Part shown: piece after piece, positions 55,236-63,021 of the stretch | Layout: each line of letters begins with the position of its first letter | Position numbering within the stretch: position 1 is the stretch's first letter | Origin: Hufsiella arboris | GTDB lineage: Bacteria > Bacteroidota > Bacteroidia > Sphingobacteriales > Sphingobacteriaceae | Direction of reading: 5' to 3' | DNA length: 64,000 nucleotides | NCBI RefSeq assembly: GCF_009834875.1 | Contig: NZ_WVHT01000004.1 | Location: 310,001 to 374,000 of the forward strand | Program-made: the position numbers and the translations under genes | Notes under the pieces: generated by a model | The model's input: the letters and a program-made list of their open reading frames with translations, nothing else | Database searches by the model: none | What the model was told of the DNA's origin: nothing

Positions 55236-57656
55236 ATGCTTAGAAATTATCTTCTTCTTGCTTTTAGAAACATCCGTAAAAATAAACTGCACGCTATAAT
55301 CAACGTTGGAGGAATGGCTGTTGCGTTCACCTGCAGCATTTTCATATTCCTGCTTGTATACCGGCATTTTTCCTATGACGAGTTCCAGAAAAACGGGAAT
55401 CAGCTTTTCAAAGTTTACAGCTACTCTATAGGACCTAATGGCGAAGAGAAAGGCACCTCTATGGCTTTCCCTTTTGTTGAGGCGGTCAAAAAAGAGAATA
55501 TCGGCATTGTAAAAGCAACAAGTATACATAACCGAGGCAAGCTGGTGCGATACAAAGAAAAAACACTTGACATGACTGTTACCATGGTCGACAATGATTT
55601 TTTCGACATGTTTACTTTTCCTTTGATTAAAGGAAACAATGTAAATCCGTTAAGCGATCTTAACAGTGTGGTAATTGCTGAGAAGTTTGCCCACAATTTA
55701 TTCGGAGAAGAAGATCCGTTAGGGAAATCTATTGACGTTAAGTTAGGCGGAAAATGGTATAGCCTGACGGTATCGGCAGTCGCTGCCGAACCTCCGAAAA
55801 ATTCGTCCATTAGATTCTCCGTTCTGGCGCGTACCGAAATAGATCCGGATTACCCTTTGCAAAAAAACAACTGGAACAATCGAAGCCTGCCCGTATTTGT
55901 TGAACTTGCACAAACCACAACTGATCAAAAGGTTGAGAGCAGATTACGTGCTTTTACAAACAAATATACCCCAACAGACAAAGCTTCATACAAAAAAGAC
56001 GGCTATAAAGCCGATAAAAACGGTGATTACCACAGTTTCCGTTTGCTGCCGTTGTCTGAGTTACATTTTAGTCCGCAACTAGGTGGCGGCGGTACTATCA
56101 GTAAGCCGTTTCTCTATATTTTGATTCTCATCAGTGCGGTCATCCTGCTGATTGCATCGTTTAATTTCGTTAACCTGAATATTGGATTGTCATTTACCAG
56201 GACAAAGGAAATTGGTGTACGGAAATGCCTTGGAGCTGCAAAAAAACAAATATGGCTGCAGGTTTGGGGCGAAAGCTTCTTGCTAGTAATAATCGCGACC
56301 CTGCTGGCCATGACGGCGGTTTACCTGGCCATTCGCAGCTTCAATAATATTACAGACGGTGCGATAGATTCTAATTTGTTATTCAGTCCGACAATCGTTG
56401 GAACTGTATTATTACTAACCGTTTTGGTTTCGGTAATCGCTTCAGGTTATCCATCCGCCGTAATGGCTAAATTAAAAACAACCGAAGTACTCAAAGGAAA
56501 AATATCTGCTAACCGGTCTGGTGGATTACGAAACGCCCTGATAGTTACTCAATTTACAATTGCTGTAATTTTGATAGGCAGCACCATCATTATTTACCGG
56601 CAGTTTGATCACCTACGAACTGCGCCACTCGGATACAATACCACATCTATCATAAGTATTCCTATAAAAAACGAAGAAAACGGGAAAGAAATAATTAACA
56701 AGCTTAGGGGCAGACTCGCTTCCCAGTCTTCAGTTATCAGCGTATCGGGATCTAACACCAATTTAGGCATTGGCCAGGATAAAACCCAAAGTACCAGCGT
56801 TATGTGCTTTGATTTAGGCGATAAAAAGATCTGCGGCCAGGTCATTACCGGTGATTTTGACATGCTTAAAACCCTGGGAATCAAACCGGTTGAAGGTCAT
56901 GATTTCTTGTTAAGTTCTGCTTCCGATACCAGTAACTCGGTTATTCTTAGTGAAAGTTACGCGAAGCAATTTGGCAGAAAGAGTATGGCCGATTTTAGTT
57001 ATGCGACAGATACCGCCCAGGCCAAAGTGCGTGTTGCCGGTGTGATACCCGATTTTCATTTCACTTCAGTTAATGATACGCCGCAACCGCTTGTGATTTA
57101 CCGGAATAACGAAACGACAATGAACTATGCATGGATACGGGTAAACACATCAAACCCAAGCGCTACAATGAATATGGTTAAATCAGTGTATGCTTCTGTT
57201 GAGCCTGGCGTTGAGTTTAACGGCTCTTATGTAAATGAGAATATTGAACGCTTATATGAAGATGAACAAACAATGGCCAGGTTGTTTTCTGTTGCCGCAG
57301 GAATTGCAATCGTGCTTTCGTGCATGGGACTGTTTGGAATCGCCTCTATTACCATTAGGCAGCGCGTGAAAGAAATTGGCGTACGAAAAGTTCTGGGCGC
57401 TTCCGTTAGTGCTATTGTTACACTGGTAAGCAGGGAATTTATCAAACCTGTTTTAATCGCATTTTTAATAGCCATACCTATCGATTGGTGGATGATGAAT
57501 AAATGGTTGCAGGATTATTCCTACCGCACAGATATAAACTGGTGGATATTTGGACTAGCTGCGGTTGTATCAGTTGCGATAGCCTTAATCACCGTGAGTT
57601 TCCATGCCATTAAGGCGGCCATAGCAAACCCGGTCGAAAGTTTAAGAACGGAATAA
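55236..57656 (+). CDS. MacB-like double-FtsX ABC permease (perm16)
   Basis: 806 aa, start MLRNYLLLAFRN. With perm18 it forms a separate subfamily: TM1 is followed by a HFSYDEFQ segment, an inserted basic stretch KASYKKDGYKADKNGDYHSF precedes LLPLSELHF, and TM2 ends NFVNLNIGLSFTR where others have NLSTARS. Coupling motifs TKEIGVRKCLGAA and VKEIGVRKVLGAS. Second domain landmark SGSNTNLGIGQDKTQ; two Cys in SVMCFDLGDKKICGQ are unusual for the array. Tail variant NPVESLRTE. It appears to be transcribed alone, between two terminators. Confidence 0.92.
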   Translation: MLRNYLLLAFRNIRKNKLHAIINVGGMAVAFTCSIFIFLLVYRHFSYDEFQKNGNQLFKVYSYSIGPNGEEKGTSMAFPFVEAVKKENIGIVKATSIHNRGKLVRYKEKTLDMTVTMVDNDFFDMFTFPLIKGNNVNPLSDLNSVVIAEKFAHNLFGEEDPLGKSIDVKLGGKWYSLTVSAVAAEPPKNSSIRFSVLARTEIDPDYPLQKNNWNNRSLPVFVELAQTTTDQKVESRLRAFTNKYTPTDKASYKKDGYKADKNGDYHSFRLLPLSELHFSPQLGGGGTISKPFLYILILISAVILLIASFNFVNLNIGLSFTRTKEIGVRKCLGAAKKQIWLQVWGESFLLVIIATLLAMTAVYLAIRSFNNITDGAIDSNLLFSPTIVGTVLLLTVLVSVIASGYPSAVMAKLKTTEVLKGKISANRSGGLRNALIVTQFTIAVILIGSTIIIYRQFDHLRTAPLGYNTTSIISIPIKNEENGKEIINKLRGRLASQSSVISVSGSNTNLGIGQDKTQSTSVMCFDLGDKKICGQVITGDFDMLKTLGIKPVEGHDFLLSSASDTSNSVILSESYAKQFGRKSMADFSYATDTAQAKVRVAGVIPDFHFTSVNDTPQPLVIYRNNETTMNYAWIRVNTSNPSATMNMVKSVYASVEPGVEFNGSYVNENIERLYEDEQTMARLFSVAAGIAIVLSCMGLFGIASITIRQRVKEIGVRKVLGASVSAIVTLVSREFIKPVLIAFLIAIPIDWWMMNKWLQDYSYRTDINWWIFGLAAVVSVAIALITVSFHAIKAAIANPVESLRTE

Positions 57657-57688
57657 ACAATGGCTCAGCGCCAGTTAAAGCTGAATAG

Positions 57689-57725
57689 AAAAATAGCCAG
57701 GAATTAGCTTACCGGCTATTTTTTT
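57689..57725. terminator. Bidirectional terminator between perm16 and GH2 gene
   Basis: AAAAATAGCC (57689-57698) and GGCTATTTTT (57714-57723) are perfect arms with a 15-nt loop. T-run on the plus side, A-run on the other, so it can end both convergent transcripts. Confidence 0.8.
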
Positions 57726-57739
57726 GCATTTAAAAAATC

Positions 57740-59968
57740 TTATTTCTCTTTGGTCAACGTAACGATTCCGGCGTCAATATACTGTCCGCCATTTTCCTGG
57801 TGGCAATGAATGGCAATCATATTTTTTCCATTTGGTATCAATGCTTTTTTACTGGCATCGCTCATTGGCGTTAAACCATATGCTCCGGTAACATCTTTTC
57901 TTACAGCTGCTTCCACTCCATTTATATAGACCTCGCAGTTTTCGTCATGGTGCATGTAAAGAGCCAGATCATCGAAGTTAATATTCTCTAAATCGCCCAG
58001 CGTGAATTCCTGCCGAATCCAGATATCCTTGGTATCCCAAACCGTTTTAACGCTACTTCCGGGCGTGAAGCTTGTACCGAAGCCACCTTCACCCGACTTC
58101 CAGGACGCATCGTTGAATTTACCGGCAAACCAGTTTTCGTCAGGTTTTGTAAACGTGTATTTCCAGTTTCTTGCATTATTTTGGGATGAAGGGAGGACGT
58201 CCTTCAGGTATAATTTCTCACTGATTGCTTTCCGGTTTGATGCGCTGATTTTTTCGACAGCACCTTTGACTACTGCACGATCATAAGTTAACAAGCCATT
58301 CAGCTCTACCTCCACGTCTGTAATCTCAGTATAAACTGCCGCACTTAATCCTTTATTAGTTCGGTAAATCGCCAGGTCAGTGGCATATTGATCATATAAA
58401 TCCGTATAATCTTTTTCATTGTCGATCATAATATAAGTTGGGCCAGATTTCCAGATATGACCAGGCTTGATGAATCCAATACCGCCGTACTCACCACATG
58501 CGAGAATCTGATCTTTACTGCTCGGCACTGCCGGGGGAGGATAGCTGTGTATGTCCAGAAAATCACCGGCACCAAAATGTCCGCCGCCACTTGCCTGGTT
58601 GATCAAACGCGAAGGATCAAGTTTGCGAACCATATCTACAAGACCCCTGGTATTGTGTTGCCCTTGTCCTTCATTAAAGACCACCCAGGTAACAATGCTT
58701 GGGGAGTTGATGTGAGTTTTAACTATTCGCGTCAGTTCTGATGCGTATGCCACGGTGTCAACAGGCGGTGTATGTTCGGTATAGGAATTAGCAGAAGGCA
58801 TATCCTGCCAAACCAGGATACCTAACTTGTCCGCCCAATAATACCAGCGGTAAGGCTCTACTTTGATATGCTTCCTCACCATATTGTAGCCAAATTTCTT
58901 TATCATTTCTAAATCGTAACGCAGCGCCTCATCGGTGGGAGCTGTATATCCGCCGTCTGGCCAGAAACCCTGGTCAAGAGGCCCCAACTGGAAAAGAAAC
59001 TTGTTGTTTAGAAACAATTTTTTATAGCCATCTTCTTCGCCGACAGATATTTTTCGCATACCAAAGTAGCTGGAAAGATGGTCGGTCGTTTTGCCATTTT
59101 GCGTCAGCGAAATATCCAGATCGTATAGAAACGGACTGTCTGGCGACCATAATTTAGCGTTTGGCACCGGCACGCTTATTTCTGTATTTGGCTTTCCTGA
59201 AGCGACCTCGATCTCTTTACCTCCTTCTTTAATTTTGACATTAACGGTCGCCCCGCTTGCATCAGAGCTGACTGTGAGCTTGACAACGGATTTATCTATA
59301 TCCGGAACGATTTTTATGTCATTTATATTAGCTTGAGGAACAGGTTCCATCCAGACGGTTTGCCAGATGCCGGTAACCGAAGTATACATAATTCCTTGCG
59401 GGTGCAAGGTTTGCTTACCTCGCGGAAAACCGCCATTATCGGTTGGGTCGAAAACACGAACTGCCAGCTCCTGTTCTCCGCTTCCTTTAACATATGGTGT
59501 AATGTCAAAGCTAAATGGATCATAGCCACCGGTATGTTTGCCCAGGCTTTTACCGTTTACAAATACTTCCGATTCATAGTCAACGGCCCCAAAATGAAGC
59601 AGAATTTTTTCTCCTTTCCAGCTAACAGGAACGATAAATTTGCGCTTATACCAAATCCGTTCGTGATGTTCCATTACGCCTGACAGTGCAGATTCAACTG
59701 GAAATGGAACGAGTATTTTACTAGCCAGGTCGCCCTTGGGTAACGTTTCTCCATCAGATTTTCCAGGCTCAAATTGCCATAAGCCATTTAGATTCATCCA
59801 CTTTTCGCGTTGCATTTGCGGCCGCGGGTATTCAGCCAAGACTTTATCTGGCTTCACATCCTGCGCGTATTTGGTCATTAACACCGCTTTTTTAGGTTGC
59901 CACTCCTGGGCAAATAAAAAACACGGGATTACAGCGATTACGGCCGTAGTAAATTTCTTTAGGCTCAT
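57740..59968 (-). CDS. Glycoside hydrolase family 2 enzyme, exported
   Basis: 742 aa with signal peptide MSLKKFTTAVIAVIPCFLFAQ. Domain order: GH2 sugar-binding jelly roll (about 55-215; REKWMNLNGLWQF, HERIWYKRKF, GGYDPFSFDITPYVK), Ig-like domain, TIM barrel with acid/base E433 in VVFNEGQGQH and probable nucleophile E493 in ILACGEYGG, then a C-terminal galactose-binding-like domain (about 600-740). Likely beta-galactosidase or a related retaining exo-glycosidase; the substrate is not readable. It is the only minus-strand gene inside the array, convergent with perm16 and divergent from perm17. No polysaccharide-utilisation genes (SusC/D) are nearby. Confidence 0.9.
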   Translation of the reverse strand: MSLKKFTTAVIAVIPCFLFAQEWQPKKAVLMTKYAQDVKPDKVLAEYPRPQMQREKWMNLNGLWQFEPGKSDGETLPKGDLASKILVPFPVESALSGVMEHHERIWYKRKFIVPVSWKGEKILLHFGAVDYESEVFVNGKSLGKHTGGYDPFSFDITPYVKGSGEQELAVRVFDPTDNGGFPRGKQTLHPQGIMYTSVTGIWQTVWMEPVPQANINDIKIVPDIDKSVVKLTVSSDASGATVNVKIKEGGKEIEVASGKPNTEISVPVPNAKLWSPDSPFLYDLDISLTQNGKTTDHLSSYFGMRKISVGEEDGYKKLFLNNKFLFQLGPLDQGFWPDGGYTAPTDEALRYDLEMIKKFGYNMVRKHIKVEPYRWYYWADKLGILVWQDMPSANSYTEHTPPVDTVAYASELTRIVKTHINSPSIVTWVVFNEGQGQHNTRGLVDMVRKLDPSRLINQASGGGHFGAGDFLDIHSYPPPAVPSSKDQILACGEYGGIGFIKPGHIWKSGPTYIMIDNEKDYTDLYDQYATDLAIYRTNKGLSAAVYTEITDVEVELNGLLTYDRAVVKGAVEKISASNRKAISEKLYLKDVLPSSQNNARNWKYTFTKPDENWFAGKFNDASWKSGEGGFGTSFTPGSSVKTVWDTKDIWIRQEFTLGDLENINFDDLALYMHHDENCEVYINGVEAAVRKDVTGAYGLTPMSDASKKALIPNGKNMIAIHCHQENGGQYIDAGIVTLTKEK

Positions 59969-60178
59969 GATTAGATGAATGAATTAAAATTTAGTTTCTA
60001 ACGGGGGCTCGTTTTGGGCTAAATTATATGAAATACAGAAACTGTTACAGGCAGGCAGAATGTTTGAGCTAATTTGCAGAAAACTTGAAACGATTCGTGG
60101 AAAAGGCTTTTGAAAAACTCTGCTTGAATTGGTATATAGTTGTACGGGGTTCTTCTAAGCCAAACGTTTGCTAAGCAC

Positions 60179-60215
60179 CGTTCGCTTTTGAACGTTGTTT
60201 GTTCGATAACGAACA
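60179..60215 (+). promoter_or_regulatory. Putative enhancer pair, module E
   Basis: Outer CGTTCGCTTTTGAACG (60179-60194) and inner TGTTCGATAACGAACA (60200-60215, perfect arms and identical to modules D and F), starts 21 bp apart. Confidence 0.8.
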
Positions 60216-60266
60216 GTTTAAATAAAGAATATCCCTTTAGCCTAACAGGAAGGACTTTCTTTGAAA

Positions 60267-60282
60267 TGGCACTTTATCTGCA
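60267..60282 (+). promoter_or_regulatory. Sigma-54-like -24/-12 promoter, module E (perm17)
   Basis: TGGCACTTTATCTGCA: canonical GG-N10-GC and the best match to the RpoN consensus in the window (TGGCAC present). It starts 67 bp after the inner palindrome start and ends 25 nt before the perm17 start codon. Confidence 0.78.
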
Positions 60283-60307
60283 AGGTTATCAGTAAAATGC
60301 GGGTCTT

Positions 60308-62701
60308 ATGTTTCTGAATTATCTTAAAATCGCCTGGCGAAATATGCTGAAGAACAGATTTTATTCTGTTCTGAATATTTCCGGGCTGGCAATCGGAATA
60401 ACAGCCTTTCTGTTTATTACGATTTATGTAGCGGATGAACTAAGTTATGACCGTTACCATGACAACGCTTCGCGGATTTACCGCATAGCACAGCATGGCA
60501 GCTGGGATGGCGGCAATTTTGATATCACAGGAACTTCAGCGCCGTTCGCGGAAGCTTTAAAACGTGATAACCCGGAAGTAGAAGATGCCGTAAGGTTTGA
60601 TGTCGAGGGCGGGGGCACGGTAAGCTATGGCGACAAGCATTTACAGGTAAACGATATTTCATTTGCCGATGCTTCCGTTTTTAATGTATTTACTTATCGC
60701 TTTTTATCCGGCGATCCGAAAACAGCCCTGGCAAGACCTGCATCAATTGTTATTACCCGTACACTCGCAGAGAATTTATTTGGCAGCGCGGCGGCAGCCA
60801 TCAACAAATCCGTGAGTTTTGGCCCTGATGAACAAAATCTTGTTACCGGCGTCATAGCAGATGTCCCCGAGAATTCGCATTTCAGATTTAGTGCACTCCG
60901 CTCCTTTCCGGCAAATTTCACTGAGGACTGGGGATATTTTCACTTGTACACCTATATCCTTTTAAAGAAAAACGCCGATATCCACCACCTTGAACAAAAA
61001 TTGCCGCAGTTCTACAATAAATATTTAAAAGACCTTGGAAAAGGAACGTCGAGTTTCAAATACCGGATGGAACTGCAGCCGCTAACTTCCATCCATCTGC
61101 ATTCCAACCTTGGATATGAGTTGAGCTCAAACGGTAGCATGAAATATATTTACTCCTTTTCACTTATAGCGCTGCTAATCCTCATCATTGCGTCCATCAA
61201 TTATATAAATCTTGCTACCGCGAGATCATATACCAGGGTGAAAGAAATTGCGGTCAGAAAGGTTAACGGATCCGGGAGAAGCCAGCTCATTGCAATGTTT
61301 TTAAGCGAATCTGTGCTGTTTGTTTTAGGCGCCTCGGCCATGGCAATAGTAGCAATGTACTTGGCCGCTCCGATTTATACGCAACTAACGGATAAGCGGC
61401 CTGATTTCAATCAATTGCTTACCCTAAAAAACATTGTAGTCTTTGTTTTATTCATCTGCGCAACCGGAATTATTACCGGCTTATACCCGGCGCTATTCTT
61501 CTCCTCTTTTAAAACTATTAATGCCCTCAAGGGTGAAATGGGAAATAAGTCGGGTGGCAATGTATTTCGCAGGTCATTAATAATTGTTCAATTCACTATT
61601 TCAATTTGTATGATCGTTGGTTCAATGATCATTTATCGTCAGCTTAATTTTATCCAGAATAAAAATCTCGGTTTTAACAAAAATCAGGTATTAACCATTC
61701 ATCTTGAGAACCGGGATCTTCGAAACAGGGTGAATGAACTTCGGAATAAGTTGTTACAAAATCCTGATGTACAACAGGTGGCAACCGCCGGGAACCCAAT
61801 CGGGAATAACGACATCGGCGGCACCGAATACAAAACGCAAACGGATAACAACTCGGCAGCGATCGGACATCTGGCTAAAGCGTTCACCATCGATGAAGAT
61901 TTTATTCCAGCGTTGCAAATTAAGCTGGCGGAAGGTCGAAACTTTTCAAAAGACATGCCGACTGACTCGAGCTTGTCGGTAATTGTGAATGAAACACTTG
62001 TTAAAGAATCAGGATGGAATACAGGAATTGGCAAGAAAATTCAATTAGGCGATGCACATTCGCCGTTCGTAAACATAATAGGCGTGACAAAAGATTTTAA
62101 CATTTTCTCACTGCAGCACAAAATTGAGCCGCTGATTTTAACGTTACCAAGGCAACAAAGAGAAAAGGACAATCTATATATCCGGATTAGCAATCAGCAC
62201 GTCGGATCTTCATTAAAATATATCGAAAATGTGTTCAAAGGATTTGACAATCAACATCCGTTTATTTATCATTTCCTGGACGAAAATTTCGCAAAACAAT
62301 ATAAAGCCGAACAAAAACAGGGTTTTCTCTTAACGCTTTTTACATTGATCTCGGTAGTTATATCATGCCTTGGTTTATTGGGATTAGTAACGTTCAATAT
62401 CTACCAGCGCACAAAAGAAATCGGTATCCGTAAGGTTTTGGGAGCTAATGTAACAGACGTTGTAAAAATGTTGTCTGTAGAATTTATAAAGCTGGTAACG
62501 GTATCTTTTATAATCGCGGTACCGATTTCGTGGTGGGCCATGAATAACTGGCTCCAGGATTTTGCATACCGGGTCAACATCAGTTGGTGGATCTTTGCTT
62601 TGGCAGGAATGCTGGCGGTGTTTATTGCGTTTGCCACCGTCAGTTTCCAAGCTATTAAAGCGGCCTTAGCCAATCCGGTTAGGAGTCTGAGGACGGAGTA
62701 A
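60308..62701 (+). CDS. MacB-like double-FtsX ABC permease (perm17)
   Basis: 797 aa, start MFLNYLKIAWRN. Closest to perm2: SFPANFTEDWGYFHLYTYILLK, LTSIHLHSNLGYELSSNGSMKYIY and the NYINLATARS end of TM2 line up. Coupling motifs VKEIAVRKVNGSG (A in place of G, N in place of V/L/I) and TKEIGIRKVLGAN. Second domain landmark TAGNPIGNNDIGGTEYKTQ. The tail is the variant NPVRSLRTE. Flanked by modules E and F, so probably transcribed as a single gene. Confidence 0.93.
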   Translation: MFLNYLKIAWRNMLKNRFYSVLNISGLAIGITAFLFITIYVADELSYDRYHDNASRIYRIAQHGSWDGGNFDITGTSAPFAEALKRDNPEVEDAVRFDVEGGGTVSYGDKHLQVNDISFADASVFNVFTYRFLSGDPKTALARPASIVITRTLAENLFGSAAAAINKSVSFGPDEQNLVTGVIADVPENSHFRFSALRSFPANFTEDWGYFHLYTYILLKKNADIHHLEQKLPQFYNKYLKDLGKGTSSFKYRMELQPLTSIHLHSNLGYELSSNGSMKYIYSFSLIALLILIIASINYINLATARSYTRVKEIAVRKVNGSGRSQLIAMFLSESVLFVLGASAMAIVAMYLAAPIYTQLTDKRPDFNQLLTLKNIVVFVLFICATGIITGLYPALFFSSFKTINALKGEMGNKSGGNVFRRSLIIVQFTISICMIVGSMIIYRQLNFIQNKNLGFNKNQVLTIHLENRDLRNRVNELRNKLLQNPDVQQVATAGNPIGNNDIGGTEYKTQTDNNSAAIGHLAKAFTIDEDFIPALQIKLAEGRNFSKDMPTDSSLSVIVNETLVKESGWNTGIGKKIQLGDAHSPFVNIIGVTKDFNIFSLQHKIEPLILTLPRQQREKDNLYIRISNQHVGSSLKYIENVFKGFDNQHPFIYHFLDENFAKQYKAEQKQGFLLTLFTLISVVISCLGLLGLVTFNIYQRTKEIGIRKVLGANVTDVVKMLSVEFIKLVTVSFIIAVPISWWAMNNWLQDFAYRVNISWWIFALAGMLAVFIAFATVSFQAIKAALANPVRSLRTE

Positions 62702-62706
62702 ACCAG

Positions 62707-62749
62707 AGCTGTCAGCGTTATAAAACAAGCTATTTTAACGCTGACAGCT
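62707..62749 (+). repeat. Perfect 14-bp inverted repeat after perm17
   Basis: AGCTGTCAGCGTTA (62707-62720) and TAACGCTGACAGCT (62736-62749), 15-nt loop. No T-run follows, so termination is uncertain. The word GCTGTCAGCGTT also occurs just upstream of module D (55105-55116). Confidence 0.8.
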
Positions 62750-62761
62750 ATCGCTAAACCT

Positions 62762-62798
62762 CGTTCGTTTTTGAACGATTTCTGTTCGATAACGAACA
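62762..62798 (+). promoter_or_regulatory. Putative enhancer pair, module F
   Basis: Outer CGTTCGTTTTTGAACG (62762-62777) and inner TGTTCGATAACGAACA (62783-62798), starts 21 bp apart. Confidence 0.8.
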
Positions 62799-62850
62799 CC
62801 CGAAAAACCAGAAAAGCCCTCTACCATCTTAAAAAAGGCCTTTTTCAGTA

Positions 62851-62866
62851 TGGCATCTGTTCTGCA
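62851..62866 (+). promoter_or_regulatory. Sigma-54-like -24/-12 promoter, module F (perm18)
   Basis: TGGCATCTGTTCTGCA: canonical GG-N10-GC. It starts 68 bp after the inner palindrome start. Confidence 0.75.
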
Positions 62867-62895
62867 TAAGTTCTAACAGAAAAGAACTGACGATC

Positions 62896-62997
62896 ATGGA
62901 ACCCAGGATATTTATTAAAATGATGGTAAAAACAGGAATCCAATTTATCTATGATTTCCTGAACTCAACACTTTTGCTTTCATGCAACAGAAATTAA
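62896..62997 (+). CDS. Possible 33-aa leader peptide
   Basis: ATG to TAA frame of 33 codons (MEPRIFIKMMVKTG... ending LLLSCNRN), 30 nt after the module F -12 element and 24 nt before perm18. The peptide is hydrophobic with a few basic residues. There is no homology evidence and no clear ribosome site; it may be chance. Confidence 0.25.
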   Translation: MEPRIFIKMMVKTGIQFIYDFLNSTLLLSCNRN

Positions 62998-63021
62998 TGT
63001 ACTCATAATTAACCGGAAAAG

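Larger units (their letters stand above)
59969..60307. other. Regulatory gap between GH2 gene and perm17
   Basis: 339 nt without a gene. The left third should carry the GH2 promoter on the minus strand; only a weak candidate is seen (TAATTTAG on the minus strand about 60 nt upstream of the start). The right half carries module E: enhancer pair 60179-60215 and the -24/-12 element 60267-60282. Confidence 0.5.
62702..63021 (+). other. Regulatory gap before perm18 (module F and leader)
   Basis: 320 nt. In order: a perfect 14-bp inverted repeat (62707-62749), the enhancer pair (62762-62798), an imperfect GC-containing stem with A- and T-rich flanks (about 62810-62847) in the place where module D has its terminator, the -24/-12 element (62851-62866), and a 155-nt leader with a possible 33-codon frame (62896-62997). 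Confidence 0.6.
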
